Shown here in pieces: positions 44,181 to 53,119 of a DNA stretch of 64,000 bases (within the stretch, counting starts at the first letter, position 1; every line of letters starts with the position of its first letter). The stretch comes from Anaerovibrio sp. JC8 (GTDB lineage: Bacteria > Bacillota > Negativicutes > Selenomonadales > Selenomonadaceae): NCBI RefSeq assembly GCF_002100115.1, contig NZ_ANBM01000003.1, positions 62,001-126,000 of the forward strand, given 5' to 3'. The notes under the pieces are model-generated. The model ran no database searches. It was not told the DNA's origin and worked only from the letters and a program-made list of their open reading frames with translations. A program made the translations under genes and the position numbers.

Positions 44181-46250
44181 TTACAGGAGAACCTTATGGG
44201 ATACGTTTACGCGACCCTTCTGGTCAATCTCAGTAACCTTTACTTCCAGCTCGTCGCCTACGTTTACAACATCCTCAACCTTCTCAACCCGCTTCTTGTC
44301 AAGCTGAGAAATGTGGCACAAGCCCTCACGACCTGGCAGCAGCTCTACAAAGGCACCAAAGTTCATGATACGGGTTACCTTACCCTTGTATACCTCGCCA
44401 ACCTCTACTTCCTTGACGATTTCGTTGATGCAGGCAATAGCAGCCTCGGAAGCCTCAACGCTGGTAGCAGAGATGCGAACGGTACCGTCATCATCAATAT
44501 CAATCTGAACACCGCAGTCCTCGATAATCTTCTTGATTACCTTTCCGCCAGGTCCAATAACCTCACGAATCTTGTCTGGCTTAATCTGCATGGTAGTTAC
44601 CCGTGGAGCATACTTGCTCAGCTCCTTATTTGGCTCAGCGATGCACTCCAGCATCTTGCCGAGGATAAAGGCACGGCCACGCTTAGCCTGAGCCAAGGCG
44701 GAGGACAGAATCTCACGGGAGATACCCTTAATCTTAATATCCATCTGGATAGCAGTAACACCCTCGGTGGTACCGGCTACCTTGAAGTCCATGTCGCCCA
44801 GGGCATCTTCCATACCCTGAATATCAGTCAGAATGGTGTAATCGTCACCATCTTTTACCAGACCCATAGCCACACCGGATACTGGGCGCTTAATAGGCAC
44901 ACCGGCGTGCATGAGAGACAGGGTGCTGCCGCAAACGGAACCCATGGAGCTGGAACCGTTGGACTCCAGAATCTCGGATACCATACGGATGGTATAAGGG
45001 AATTCCTCAATGGAAGGAATTACTGGAACCAGAGCACGCTCAGCCAATGCACCATGACCAATCTCACGGCGTCCTGGACCACGTACTGGACGGGCCTCAC
45101 CTACGGAGTAGCCTGGGAAGTTGTACTGATGAATGTAATGCTTGGAGGTCTCTACGCCGAGGCCATCAAGAACCTGCTCGTCACCCAGGGAACCCAGAGT
45201 AGTAACGGTGAGAACCTGAGTCTGGCCACGGGTAAAGAGGCCGGAACCATGTGGACGAGGCAAAATGCCAACCTCACAGCTTACTGGACGAACTTCCTCA
45301 ACCTCACGGCCGTCCGGACGAATCTTCTCCTTGGTAATCATCTTGCGGACGATTTCCTTAACAATCTTGTGGAGCATGTAAGGAATTTCCTTAACTGCAT
45401 CCGGATACAGCTCAAGGAAGTGCTCCATTGCCTCTGCCTTAACATTGGCAATATCCTCATCACGGGCCAGCTTATCAGGATTACGAACAGCCTGATTCAG
45501 CTTGTCAGTGGAATACTCACGGATAGCCTTCTCCAGCTCCTCAGGAACTGCAAAGAGCTTAACCTCACGCTTTTCCTTGCCGCATGCCTTCTGGATTTCA
45601 TCCTGGAAAGCAACGATCTTCTTGATTTCCTCATGACCAAAGAGAATAGCCTCGAGAATAACCTCCTCCGGCAGCTCGTTGGCACCAGCCTCAACCATCA
45701 TAACTGCATCACGGGAACCAGCGATGGTCAGGTTAAGGTCGGAATTCTCACGCTGCTCAACGGTAGGGTTGATAACGAACTGGCCATCAACACGACCTAC
45801 ACGAACACCAGCTATTGGACCAAGGAAAGGAATATCAGAAATAGTCAGAGCGCAGGATGCACCAATCATAGCCGCAATTTCTGGAGCGTTGTCATGCTCT
45901 ACGGACATAACAGTTGCTACAATCTGAACATCATTACGATAACCCTCTGGGAACAGAGGACGGATAGGACGGTCGATAAGACGGCTGCACAGAATAGCAG
46001 ACTCGCCTGGACGGCCCTCTCTCTTTATAAAACCGCCTGGAATCTTACCAACGGCGTACATCTTCTCTTCATAATCTACAGTCAGAGGGAAGAAATCAAC
46101 ACCCTCTCTTGGCTCATCAGAAGCCGTAGCTGTAACCAAAACAACAGTCTCACCATAGCGAACCAGAACTGCACCATTTGCCTGCTTGGCCATTTTGCCG
46201 GTCTCAACAGTAAATGTGCGGCCGCCTAACTGCATCTCAAAACTCTGCAT
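44181..46250 (-). CDS. pnp: Polyribonucleotide nucleotidyltransferase
   Basis: A 689-residue 3'-to-5' exoribonuclease of the RNA degradosome. Start 46250 ([10 protein letters not shown]) follows AGGAGG by 9 bases. Two RNase PH cores are visible ([20 protein letters not shown], and [19 protein letters not shown]), then KH ([20 protein letters not shown], quoted in part) and S1 ([20 protein letters not shown]) domains. It follows rpsO across a terminator, the usual order. Confidence 0.97.
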   Translation of the reverse strand: MQSFEMQLGGRTFTVETGKMAKQANGAVLVRYGETVVLVTATASDEPREGVDFFPLTVDYEEKMYAVGKIPGGFIKREGRPGESAILCSRLIDRPIRPLFPEGYRNDVQIVATVMSVEHDNAPEIAAMIGASCALTISDIPFLGPIAGVRVGRVDGQFVINPTVEQRENSDLNLTIAGSRDAVMMVEAGANELPEEVILEAILFGHEEIKKIVAFQDEIQKACGKEKREVKLFAVPEELEKAIREYSTDKLNQAVRNPDKLARDEDIANVKAEAMEHFLELYPDAVKEIPYMLHKIVKEIVRKMITKEKIRPDGREVEEVRPVSCEVGILPRPHGSGLFTRGQTQVLTVTTLGSLGDEQVLDGLGVETSKHYIHQYNFPGYSVGEARPVRGPGRREIGHGALAERALVPVIPSIEEFPYTIRMVSEILESNGSSSMGSVCGSTLSLMHAGVPIKRPVSGVAMGLVKDGDDYTILTDIQGMEDALGDMDFKVAGTTEGVTAIQMDIKIKGISREILSSALAQAKRGRAFILGKMLECIAEPNKELSKYAPRVTTMQIKPDKIREVIGPGGKVIKKIIEDCGVQIDIDDDGTVRISATSVEASEAAIACINEIVKEVEVGEVYKGKVTRIMNFGAFVELLPGREGLCHISQLDKKRVEKVEDVVNVGDELEVKVTEIDQKGRVNVSHKVLL

Positions 46251-46352
46251 TAAGTTTTTCCTCCTATAATCGTCTTTATACCTTTTAACCTTGATAGTAT
46301 AACACATAGTAAATGAAAATAGCTACTTAATTTTTATATTTGTGTAAGCAAA

Positions 46353-46377
46353 AAGGGACCCCAAAATGGAGTCCCTT
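46353..46377 (-). terminator. Terminator/attenuator between rpsO and pnp
   Basis: AAGGGAC and GTCCCTT pair with a central CCCC/GGAG imperfect section. On the minus strand TTTTTG follows. It lies between the rpsO stop (46398) and pnp and may pass part of the transcript. Confidence 0.8.
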
Positions 46378-46397
46378 GAGTCCGAAATAATATTTAA

Positions 46398-46664
46398 TTA
46401 CTTGCGGAGACCAAGCTTGGATACGATTGCACGATAACGCTCGATATCCTTCTTGTTCAGGTATGCAAGCAGACGACGACGATGACCAACCATCTTCAGC
46501 AGACCGCGACGGGAATGATGGTCCTTCTTGTGCTCCTTAAGGTGCTCAGTGAGGTAAGCGATACGTGCAGTGAGAACTGCGATCTGAACCTCTGGGGAAC
46601 CAGTGTCACCCTCATGAACTGCATACTTCTGCATGATTTCCTGCTTTGCTTCGTTAGTTAACAT
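46398..46664 (-). CDS. rpsO: 30S ribosomal protein S15
   Basis: An 88-residue primary 16S rRNA-binding protein. [36 protein letters not shown] and [13 protein letters not shown] are universal S15 segments. The length is standard. It has its own promoter and a roughly 110-base leader, which in many bacteria carries an S15-binding control structure. Confidence 0.98.
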   Translation of the reverse strand: MLTNEAKQEIMQKYAVHEGDTGSPEVQIAVLTARIAYLTEHLKEHKKDHHSRRGLLKMVGHRRRLLAYLNKKDIERYRAIVSKLGLRK

Positions 46665-46773
46665 TGAAAAATCCTCCTATTTTTTAAATACTTCCACAAG
46701 CTGAGGCAAGGTCGGAGTCGTCCATGTCTTAGCAAGGGATTATGATTAATGTCCGTTATCGGACACCTTTGAG

Positions 46774-46802
46774 ATTATACTATAGAGCCGATGCTTTGTA
46801 AA
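46774..46802 (-). promoter_or_regulatory. Promoter of rpsO
   Basis: On the minus strand TTTACA (plus 46797-46802) and TATAAT (plus 46774-46779) are exactly 17 bases apart, a near-consensus sigma-A promoter. The transcript then has about 100 bases before the ribosome-binding site, including a TGTCCG/CGGACA hairpin just after the start. The leader may hold S15 autoregulation. Confidence 0.85.
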
Positions 46803-46815
46803 GGAAATTTATAAA

Positions 46816-47436
46816 TTACTCATCCTCCGGCAAAGCAAGGCCCATATTCTTCATGACACGCTTGCGGACCTGCGGCAGCATGGCATAAAGCATATCCCCG
46901 GGGCAGGATGTGGAATTTACATCCCGATGACCAATTACTCCCATTTCATCCGGTATCAGATTGTACATGCCACAAAGGGCTGTCAACAGATTGGTAAGGG
47001 ATTTTATCTGGGCATTGGTAGGAGAGCCTATATTGAAGTTTCCGGCTACACATATACCCACGGAGTCGCTGTTATTGCCGCTGGCGTGGGCACCGGCCGT
47101 ATTCCATGGCCGTCCCCGCTCAATGGTACCATCTTTTCTGATAACGTAATGATAACCGATACCGGCCCAGCCGAAGCTGTCCCGATGCAGACGATTGATT
47201 TCTGCCGCTGACATATCACGGTCCGTACCAGTGCCGGTGTGATGTACTATTATTCTGTTGGTAGCCCACCTTACGGTTGGCTGTTCAGCATACCAAAAGT
47301 CATTTTCCTTAATGCGGAATCTGGTCTTTCCCCACTTGATGGCCGCATAAGCCTTGGAAGCCAGCTCCGGAAGGGACATAAGGCTGAGTCCCACTGCCAG
47401 GGCAGCTGACTTTTTTATAAAACTACGTCTATCCAT
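46816..47436 (-). CDS. Tat-type exported N-acetylmuramoyl-L-alanine amidase
   Basis: A 206-residue peptidoglycan amidase of the PGRP/AmpD type. The N-terminus MDRRSFIKKSAALAVGLSLM is a twin-arginine signal (RRSFIKK). Zinc ligands are in RIIVHHTGTGTD, IGHRDVNSTSCPGD and near GYHYVIRKDG. It should cut muramic acid-L-alanine bonds in the periplasm. It lies 21 bases downstream of ribF, with the rpsO promoter just after its stop. Confidence 0.9.
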   Translation of the reverse strand: MDRRSFIKKSAALAVGLSLMSLPELASKAYAAIKWGKTRFRIKENDFWYAEQPTVRWATNRIIVHHTGTGTDRDMSAAEINRLHRDSFGWAGIGYHYVIRKDGTIERGRPWNTAGAHASGNNSDSVGICVAGNFNIGSPTNAQIKSLTNLLTALCGMYNLIPDEMGVIGHRDVNSTSCPGDMLYAMLPQVRKRVMKNMGLALPEDE

Positions 47437-47457
47437 TATATGAAAAGCACTACCTTT

Positions 47458-48381
47458 TTAAAGAATCTGTCTGGCCTTGTCTTCATCTGCATGAAGCTGC
47501 TTTACCAAGGCCTCTATGCCGCTGAATTTCTTTTCATCCCGCAGCTTTTTCACGAACTGAACTGTCAGAGGCTTGTTGTACAAATCCCCCTTGAAATCCA
47601 GTACATGAACCTCCAACCGGCGGTTACAGCCCTCAAAGGTTGGATTATTGCCAATATTGGCGATGCCCTTGTGTTTTACACCCTTAATCAGGACATAAAC
47701 ACCGTAGGCGCCGTTGGGTAGCATGGCCCGCTTGTCCGGAATGGCCAAATTGGCTGTTGGAAAACCGATGGTTCTCCCCCGCTGGTCACCGTGAATAACC
47801 CGGCCACCAAAGCTAAATGGTCTGCCAAGATACTCATTGGTCAGCTCCAAATTACCCTCTTCAATAAGTCCCCGAATACGGGTGGAGCTTACCATGCGGC
47901 CATCCAGCTGCACTGCTTCCCCTATCTCCGCCTTGAAGCCATAGGAGCTGGCCACACGGCTCAGCATACGGGTATTGCCCTTCCCCTTGTAGCCAAAGGT
48001 AAAGTTAGGCCCGGTAACCACGAATTTGGCATTGCAGCTGTCCTTCAGCTTGGTCAGAAAATCCTCAGGACTTTCCTTGGAAAGTTTCTCGGAAAAAGCC
48101 ACATTCAGCAGCAAATCCACGCCCATTTCCTCCAAAAAGGCGGCCTTGGAAATGTTGTCACCTATCTGAAATGGTACCCGTTCAGGGGCCACCACAGACA
48201 GCGGATGATTACTGAAGGTAAACACCACGCTTAACAGGCCGTGCTTCTTGGCCAGGCCCATGGCCTGCCGGATAATGCTCTGATGACCAATATGAACGCC
48301 ATCAAAGGTACCCAGGGCAATAGCCGTCTTTTGGCCCTTAAGGAAGCTCTTTATTTCACTAAATTTATTGAAAATCTGCAT
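47458..48381 (-). CDS. ribF: Bifunctional riboflavin kinase / FAD synthetase
   Basis: A 307-residue enzyme making FMN and FAD. The FAD synthetase half starts AIALGTFDGVHIGHQSIIRQ. The kinase half has GDQRGRTIGFPTANLAI and GVYVLIKGV. The order ribF-(amidase)-rpsO-pnp is close to the usual ribF-rpsO-pnp. A TATAAT box (48419-48424) lies about 40 bases upstream. Confidence 0.96.
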   Translation of the reverse strand: MQIFNKFSEIKSFLKGQKTAIALGTFDGVHIGHQSIIRQAMGLAKKHGLLSVVFTFSNHPLSVVAPERVPFQIGDNISKAAFLEEMGVDLLLNVAFSEKLSKESPEDFLTKLKDSCNAKFVVTGPNFTFGYKGKGNTRMLSRVASSYGFKAEIGEAVQLDGRMVSSTRIRGLIEEGNLELTNEYLGRPFSFGGRVIHGDQRGRTIGFPTANLAIPDKRAMLPNGAYGVYVLIKGVKHKGIANIGNNPTFEGCNRRLEVHVLDFKGDLYNKPLTVQFVKKLRDEKKFSGIEALVKQLHADEDKARQIL

Positions 48382-48448
48382 TAATTAAATCACCTAAATC
48401 AAATTACTCAACAGACCTATTATACATTTTAGGTGCCTCAAACGCAAA

Positions 48449-51400
48449 TTAGAAAATCTTGGTGAAGGCCTCCCGCTCCGCCTGAAGCTGCTTAATAGAC
48501 AGATTTCTTAAGAATGATTTATGCTGCTGATCATCCTGGTACACAAATCCTACATGAGACACATAAGGCTCAATTGTACCGATTTTCAGCAACGGAGTTA
48601 CCACCAGCAGCTGCAAATCCATTTTCTGGAACAATTCCAGCCCAAAGCGGGCTGACTCGTCGGAGCTCTTTAAGAAGGCCTCATCGATTACCACAAAACG
48701 GAAGCTGTTGATTTTCTTGTGCTTGCTTTCCAGACCGAAATTGTATACCAGACTGGCCGCCAAAATGGTATAGGCCAGCTTTTCCTTCTGGCCACCGGAC
48801 TTACCGCCGGAATCAGTGTAGTGCTCGTATTCCTCCCCAGTTTCCCGCCAGCGCTCCGACGCAGCAAAGCTGAACCAGTTCCGCACATCAGTAACCCGGT
48901 TGGTCCAGCGCTTATCCGCCTCAGCACACTCCGGCCGGCCACGGAACCGCTCGATGATTTTTTCCACCTGACGGAATTTTTCCTCGGAATAGGATTCCTC
49001 CCCCTCATTGTACCCGCTGACGCAGGCCCGAAGCTGGTTGCGGAAATCCTTTATATCATTGTCCGCCACGTTATCACATTCTATCTGAATATAACGGCCC
49101 TCGCTGTAATCAATTTCCGCAAGGGATTTATTTATCATCTCAATGCGTTCCTTGATGACATCGCAGACATTGTTCAGCTTTTCCCTAAAGAGGGCAATTC
49201 TGTTTATGGTATTCTCCCGCAATAGCTGACGGAATTTATCCTCAAACCGTGGCAGGGCATCAGTCTGAAGCCGTGATAAAAGCTGACGATAGTCATTAAG
49301 GCCATCGGTGGCTGCAGCCAAATCATCCCCAAACTCCGGGAATGAGGCCTTAAACCGCTGCATCAGCACCACCAGCTGCTGGCCCTTTTCCTCCTTGGTC
49401 CTTGCCGCCATTTCCCGCTCGGTCCGCAGATTTTCCATAAGGAGCTCCTTCAGCTTCGCCTGATTGTCCAAGGACAGACGCCTGTCCCCAAATATCTGGG
49501 CAGCCCGCTCTGACAGACGGGTAAATACTATCTGGCTATCCTCCTCGCTGAAGCCATCCAGACGGGCTTCATCAGCTTCCAGAGCCTGTTTGTTGGTTTT
49601 AATGGCGTAATTGATGTTATTTAAGGACACCACAATACGCTGGAGCTGCAAGTCAATATCCTTCCGCTCCGTTTTAAGCTCTGCCAGCTGTTTTTCCAGC
49701 TTCATATAAACCGCATTTTCTTCCTGAAGCTCAGCCAACAGCTGCTTTTTGTCCGCCACATCCTGTTCCAGGGTGAGCCTGTCCAGCAGGGCAAAATCCT
49801 TGAACTGCTGGAGATTATTTATTGCCAGCTGTTTCTTTCTGCATTCGGAATTCTGACGCTTCAGGCGGTTTTCCGCCTTTTGGGCCTCCTTGACCGCATC
49901 CTGCAAATCCTCCAGCTCCGACTCCAGGGCCTGGATTTTCTTTAAATTGGAAAAGCCAAGAACATAACGACGACGATCCGTTAAATCAAAGCGGTCATCC
50001 TTTTCATGACGCCGCCCCTGGGTCTTTATCTGCCCCTTTAAGGTAATGGCAAATTTTTCCTTCTGGAAATCCTTGAAGCTTTCACAGCAAATGTGGCTGT
50101 ACCGCTGATAAAGCTCCCGCATAAGCCAGTTTTTAAATGGAGAATCCTGTCGGATATCCAGCTTGGTGCAGGCCGCTTCCTCGTCCAAATCACCAAAATC
50201 CACCGGCTCCACATATTCCTCGCAGCTGTAGTAAACCACCCGCTGCTTCACCTGATGCTTGTCCATCCACTGGACAATTTCCCCGTAATGGAATTTTGGC
50301 ACCAAAAGAGACATGCCAAAGCCGTGAAGCAGACGCTCCAAGGCGCCTTCCCACTGCTCTTCCCCTTCAGCCACCTGCATCAGCTCTCCCGCAAAGGGCA
50401 GCTCACTTTCCGCCAGATCCAGATCCTGGCAGATCTCCTGACGCAGCTTGATATAATCCGCTGAAATACTGGATTTACGGGAACGCAGGGAGGTCAGCTC
50501 CTTTTCCAGCATGGTGATGGAATTATTCAGTGCCTTCAGCTCGCTGTCGTTGTCACTCTGCTCATTGGCAATATCCAGCTCCCGCTGTTTTTCGGCCTCT
50601 GCCAAATCAGCCAGCTGGGCCAGATTAGTCTCAAACGCCTGCAGCGTATCCGGTGCTTCCACGGACAGGATCCGGGCATTTTCCTCATACTGCTCCCGCT
50701 GCTTTAAGCAGGCCTCCAACGCTTTGGTGGCATTACCAAGCTTTTCCTCAATGACGGAAACCTTGTCACCGCCGTTTTGGTACAGCTGACGCTGAACATC
50801 CTCCAGGGCCTCCTCGTTGGTCTGCTTCCTGGCCATGATGCTCTCATGGTCCTGCTTCACCTGTTTCAGATTATTCTCAAGATTTTCCAGGGCCTGTTCC
50901 CGCAGCTTCTTGTCCTCCTGGGCAAACCACGGACCCAATGCGCCTTCCATCTGCTCCAGGGTCACCTGACGCCCATGAATATCAAAATAGCTCTCACCCA
51001 AGGCAGTCAGCGGCAAAAGCTGTTCCTCCTGCTTTCTTGCCCTTACAACTGCGCTGTGGGCCGTATCCAAATCGTGGAAATGCTCCAGCAAACGCTGCAC
51101 ATCGTCTTCGGTGCCGGACTGCTCCAGCATATTCTGGCGGACAAAGCTGGTAAGGGAATCCACCTTCTTCATGGAAATGGTCTGCTGGAACAGATCCATT
51201 GCCTGCAGTGAGCCAATACCAAACCGGCGGCGGAAATCCTCGGCATATTTTGGATAATCATCATAAATATGGATATACATATCATTGCTGAGACGCTTCC
51301 GCAGACTCCTGATATCGCTGCCAAAATTGCTGAAGTGGTTCTCAATGGTCAGGGTCTTTTCCCCCAGCACAAAGAAGCGCTCCGGACTGCCGGTTTCATC

Positions 51401-51820
51401 CTTGTACCAGAAAACCTGGGCCAGAGTCACTCTTGCCCCCAAATTTTCGTCACCAAAAACAGCCAGTACAACACTGTACTGGTTTCTGTCACGAAGGGCC
51501 TCCGGCTGGCCTACACCATCCTCGGACCGCTTTTGGGCATAATAGCCCCTTATATAAGAATTAAGGCTTCGTTCTCTGGCACTGGCATCTGCCGCCTTGT
51601 TATAGGTCACCTTTTTGGGTGGAACCAGCAGAGTTATGAGGGCATCCACCAGAGTTGACTTTCCTGAGCCCACATCTCCTGTGAGCAGCGAAGTTTCCCC
51701 ATCCAGGTCCATAGCCCATATTTTTCCATCAAAGGTACCCCAGTTATAGACCTCCAGCCTTATGAGCCGAAAGCCCATCTTCACATCCTTGGGGTCATGT
51801 TCAAAGTCAAATAAATCCAT
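48449..51820 (-). CDS. jetC: JetC/MksB-like SMC-type ATPase
   Basis: A 1123-residue coiled-coil ABC ATPase of the Wadjet/MukB-like type. Start 51820 follows AAGGGAT; a longer TTG-started reading is less likely. Walker A is GDVGSGKSTLVDALITLL, the signature SGGQKEKLAYTI and Walker B VVIDEAFLKSSD. Two long coiled-coil arms flank a hinge region. With JetA and JetB homologues just upstream it would form a loop-extruding complex that recognises circular or foreign DNA. It is the last gene of the operon. No JetD gene follows; ribF comes next. Confidence 0.9.
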   Translation of the reverse strand: MDLFDFEHDPKDVKMGFRLIRLEVYNWGTFDGKIWAMDLDGETSLLTGDVGSGKSTLVDALITLLVPPKKVTYNKAADASARERSLNSYIRGYYAQKRSEDGVGQPEALRDRNQYSVVLAVFGDENLGARVTLAQVFWYKDETGSPERFFVLGEKTLTIENHFSNFGSDIRSLRKRLSNDMYIHIYDDYPKYAEDFRRRFGIGSLQAMDLFQQTISMKKVDSLTSFVRQNMLEQSGTEDDVQRLLEHFHDLDTAHSAVVRARKQEEQLLPLTALGESYFDIHGRQVTLEQMEGALGPWFAQEDKKLREQALENLENNLKQVKQDHESIMARKQTNEEALEDVQRQLYQNGGDKVSVIEEKLGNATKALEACLKQREQYEENARILSVEAPDTLQAFETNLAQLADLAEAEKQRELDIANEQSDNDSELKALNNSITMLEKELTSLRSRKSSISADYIKLRQEICQDLDLAESELPFAGELMQVAEGEEQWEGALERLLHGFGMSLLVPKFHYGEIVQWMDKHQVKQRVVYYSCEEYVEPVDFGDLDEEAACTKLDIRQDSPFKNWLMRELYQRYSHICCESFKDFQKEKFAITLKGQIKTQGRRHEKDDRFDLTDRRRYVLGFSNLKKIQALESELEDLQDAVKEAQKAENRLKRQNSECRKKQLAINNLQQFKDFALLDRLTLEQDVADKKQLLAELQEENAVYMKLEKQLAELKTERKDIDLQLQRIVVSLNNINYAIKTNKQALEADEARLDGFSEEDSQIVFTRLSERAAQIFGDRRLSLDNQAKLKELLMENLRTEREMAARTKEEKGQQLVVLMQRFKASFPEFGDDLAAATDGLNDYRQLLSRLQTDALPRFEDKFRQLLRENTINRIALFREKLNNVCDVIKERIEMINKSLAEIDYSEGRYIQIECDNVADNDIKDFRNQLRACVSGYNEGEESYSEEKFRQVEKIIERFRGRPECAEADKRWTNRVTDVRNWFSFAASERWRETGEEYEHYTDSGGKSGGQKEKLAYTILAASLVYNFGLESKHKKINSFRFVVIDEAFLKSSDESARFGLELFQKMDLQLLVVTPLLKIGTIEPYVSHVGFVYQDDQQHKSFLRNLSIKQLQAEREAFTKIF

Positions 51821-51866
51821 AATTATCCCTTTTACCAACTACTCGCTAAATCTTTATTCTCTGCAA

Positions 51867-52517
51867 TCAACAGCTCAATTTTCTATATGCCATGGCAGGG
51901 TTCGCTTTCAACAGCTCCAATATATCAAAAAACTTCACTGGACTATCTACATATACCAGAGCAGCGCTGTAAGGCCAGTTATTTGAAGCGTATTCCAGCC
52001 ACAGGCTTTTTCTGTGCCGGGCCACCTGGGCATAATCACTGTCTGTATGGCTTTTCAGCCAGAAATATGCAAAATAATCCGCCAAGGACTCCGTCAGCTG
52101 ATGCTTTCTTTTCATGGATATGCCCATTCTAGGGCTGGCATCCTGCAAAAAGGCCTTCTCGTCCCACATACGGTGCATGGAATGGAAATACTCATGGGCA
52201 AGCACCATGCTTAAAACAGCTTCATAGGCATTCTCAAGGTGGAAATTCCGACAATATTCCTTCACTGCTTCATAATAGATGAATATGCTGTAGCCTTTTT
52301 TGATGGATTTCCCCAGCTGCTTATCGAAGGGCCCGGTTGCTTTAGGAATAGCAATCACTTCATCAGCCACATAGACCGGTGGAAGCCACTCCTTGCGCTC
52401 CTCCAGTATTTTGCCAAAAGACTCACTGAAAAAATCCTTCATGAAATCATAGAAACAGGCCCTGATTTTCACCAGCTCATTTTTCAATAATGATTCTAAA
52501 CTGCTTGTTGGCATCAT
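51867..52517 (-). CDS. Putative zinc metallopeptidase inside the Wadjet-like operon
   Basis: A 216-residue protein. AHEYFHSMH (His108, Glu109, His112) is an HExxH zinc site, and LTESLADYFAYF gives Glu143 and Asp147, the ExxxD pattern expected for a gluzincin. No signal peptide or membrane helix is present, so it is probably cytosolic. The start overlaps the jetB stop by 4 bases, and jetC begins 46 bases downstream, so it is a genuine operon member. It has no resemblance to JetD, which has a TOPRIM-like nuclease domain. A structural, non-peptidase role cannot be excluded. Confidence 0.8.
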   Translation of the reverse strand: MMPTSSLESLLKNELVKIRACFYDFMKDFFSESFGKILEERKEWLPPVYVADEVIAIPKATGPFDKQLGKSIKKGYSIFIYYEAVKEYCRNFHLENAYEAVLSMVLAHEYFHSMHRMWDEKAFLQDASPRMGISMKRKHQLTESLADYFAYFWLKSHTDSDYAQVARHRKSLWLEYASNNWPYSAALVYVDSPVKFFDILELLKANPAMAYRKLSC

Positions 52518-53119
52518 AATTCCAGCACATTTTCCTCGGCCGGATCCTCCGTATTTCTGCTGCCGAAATCAATATAGTCCTGCAGCCGCTCATTGAACTT
52601 CTGGAGCCAGTCGGCAGTGACGAAGCTTCTGATAAGCTCCCTTACCTCATAGGAGTCCGCCTGACCATATACTTCAGTCAGGAAGCCCATTTCCACGGCC
52701 TTTTTTATATGGCGGTTCACCTCATTGTCAAACTTGGTTTCATTGGTAACTGCCGGATAAAAGGCCTTTAGGCGCAGCTTTATATCTTCCACAGACATTA
52801 TGAGAATATTATCCCCATTGGAAGCATCAAAGTCCCCCAGGGCCTTTCTAAGCTGAATAAGCATCATGCTCAGGCCATAGCTCAGCTGATGCCGTGGCAC
52901 CAATCGTGGCAGACTTTCATCCTCATTCTGCCTTATGTAGGCATAGCCGGCATTATCATCCACATATAAAATCAGCCCCATCTGAGCCACATATTCCTCA
53001 ATACGGGCCTGGTTTTCCTTGATAATATTCCATATTGCCGTTTGCTGGCGCTTATCCACTACGCCCTTTAGCACAGTTATCAGGGCCCGGGAATAATCCA
53101 TATCTTTTTCTTCCATCAT
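52514..53119 (-). CDS. jetB: JetB/MksE-like accessory protein (DUF4194)
   Basis: A 201-residue winged-helix kite-like subunit of the DUF4194 family. ALITVLKGVVDKRQQTAIWN starts the protein, PRLVPRHQLSYGLSMMLIQL and the C-terminal VYGQADSYEVRELIRSFVTA fit this group. Its start overlaps the jetA stop by 4 bases and its stop overlaps the peptidase start by 4 bases. It would bridge the two ATPase heads. Confidence 0.88.
   Translation of the reverse strand: MMEEKDMDYSRALITVLKGVVDKRQQTAIWNIIKENQARIEEYVAQMGLILYVDDNAGYAYIRQNEDESLPRLVPRHQLSYGLSMMLIQLRKALGDFDASNGDNILIMSVEDIKLRLKAFYPAVTNETKFDNEVNRHIKKAVEMGFLTEVYGQADSYEVRELIRSFVTADWLQKFNERLQDYIDFGSRNTEDPAEENVLEL

Noticed and set aside
44004-46229. A 741-codon open frame on the plus strand opposite pnp
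   Set aside because: It is the mirror of a highly conserved gene, has low-complexity Leu/Asn-rich content, no ribosome-binding site and no recognisable domain.
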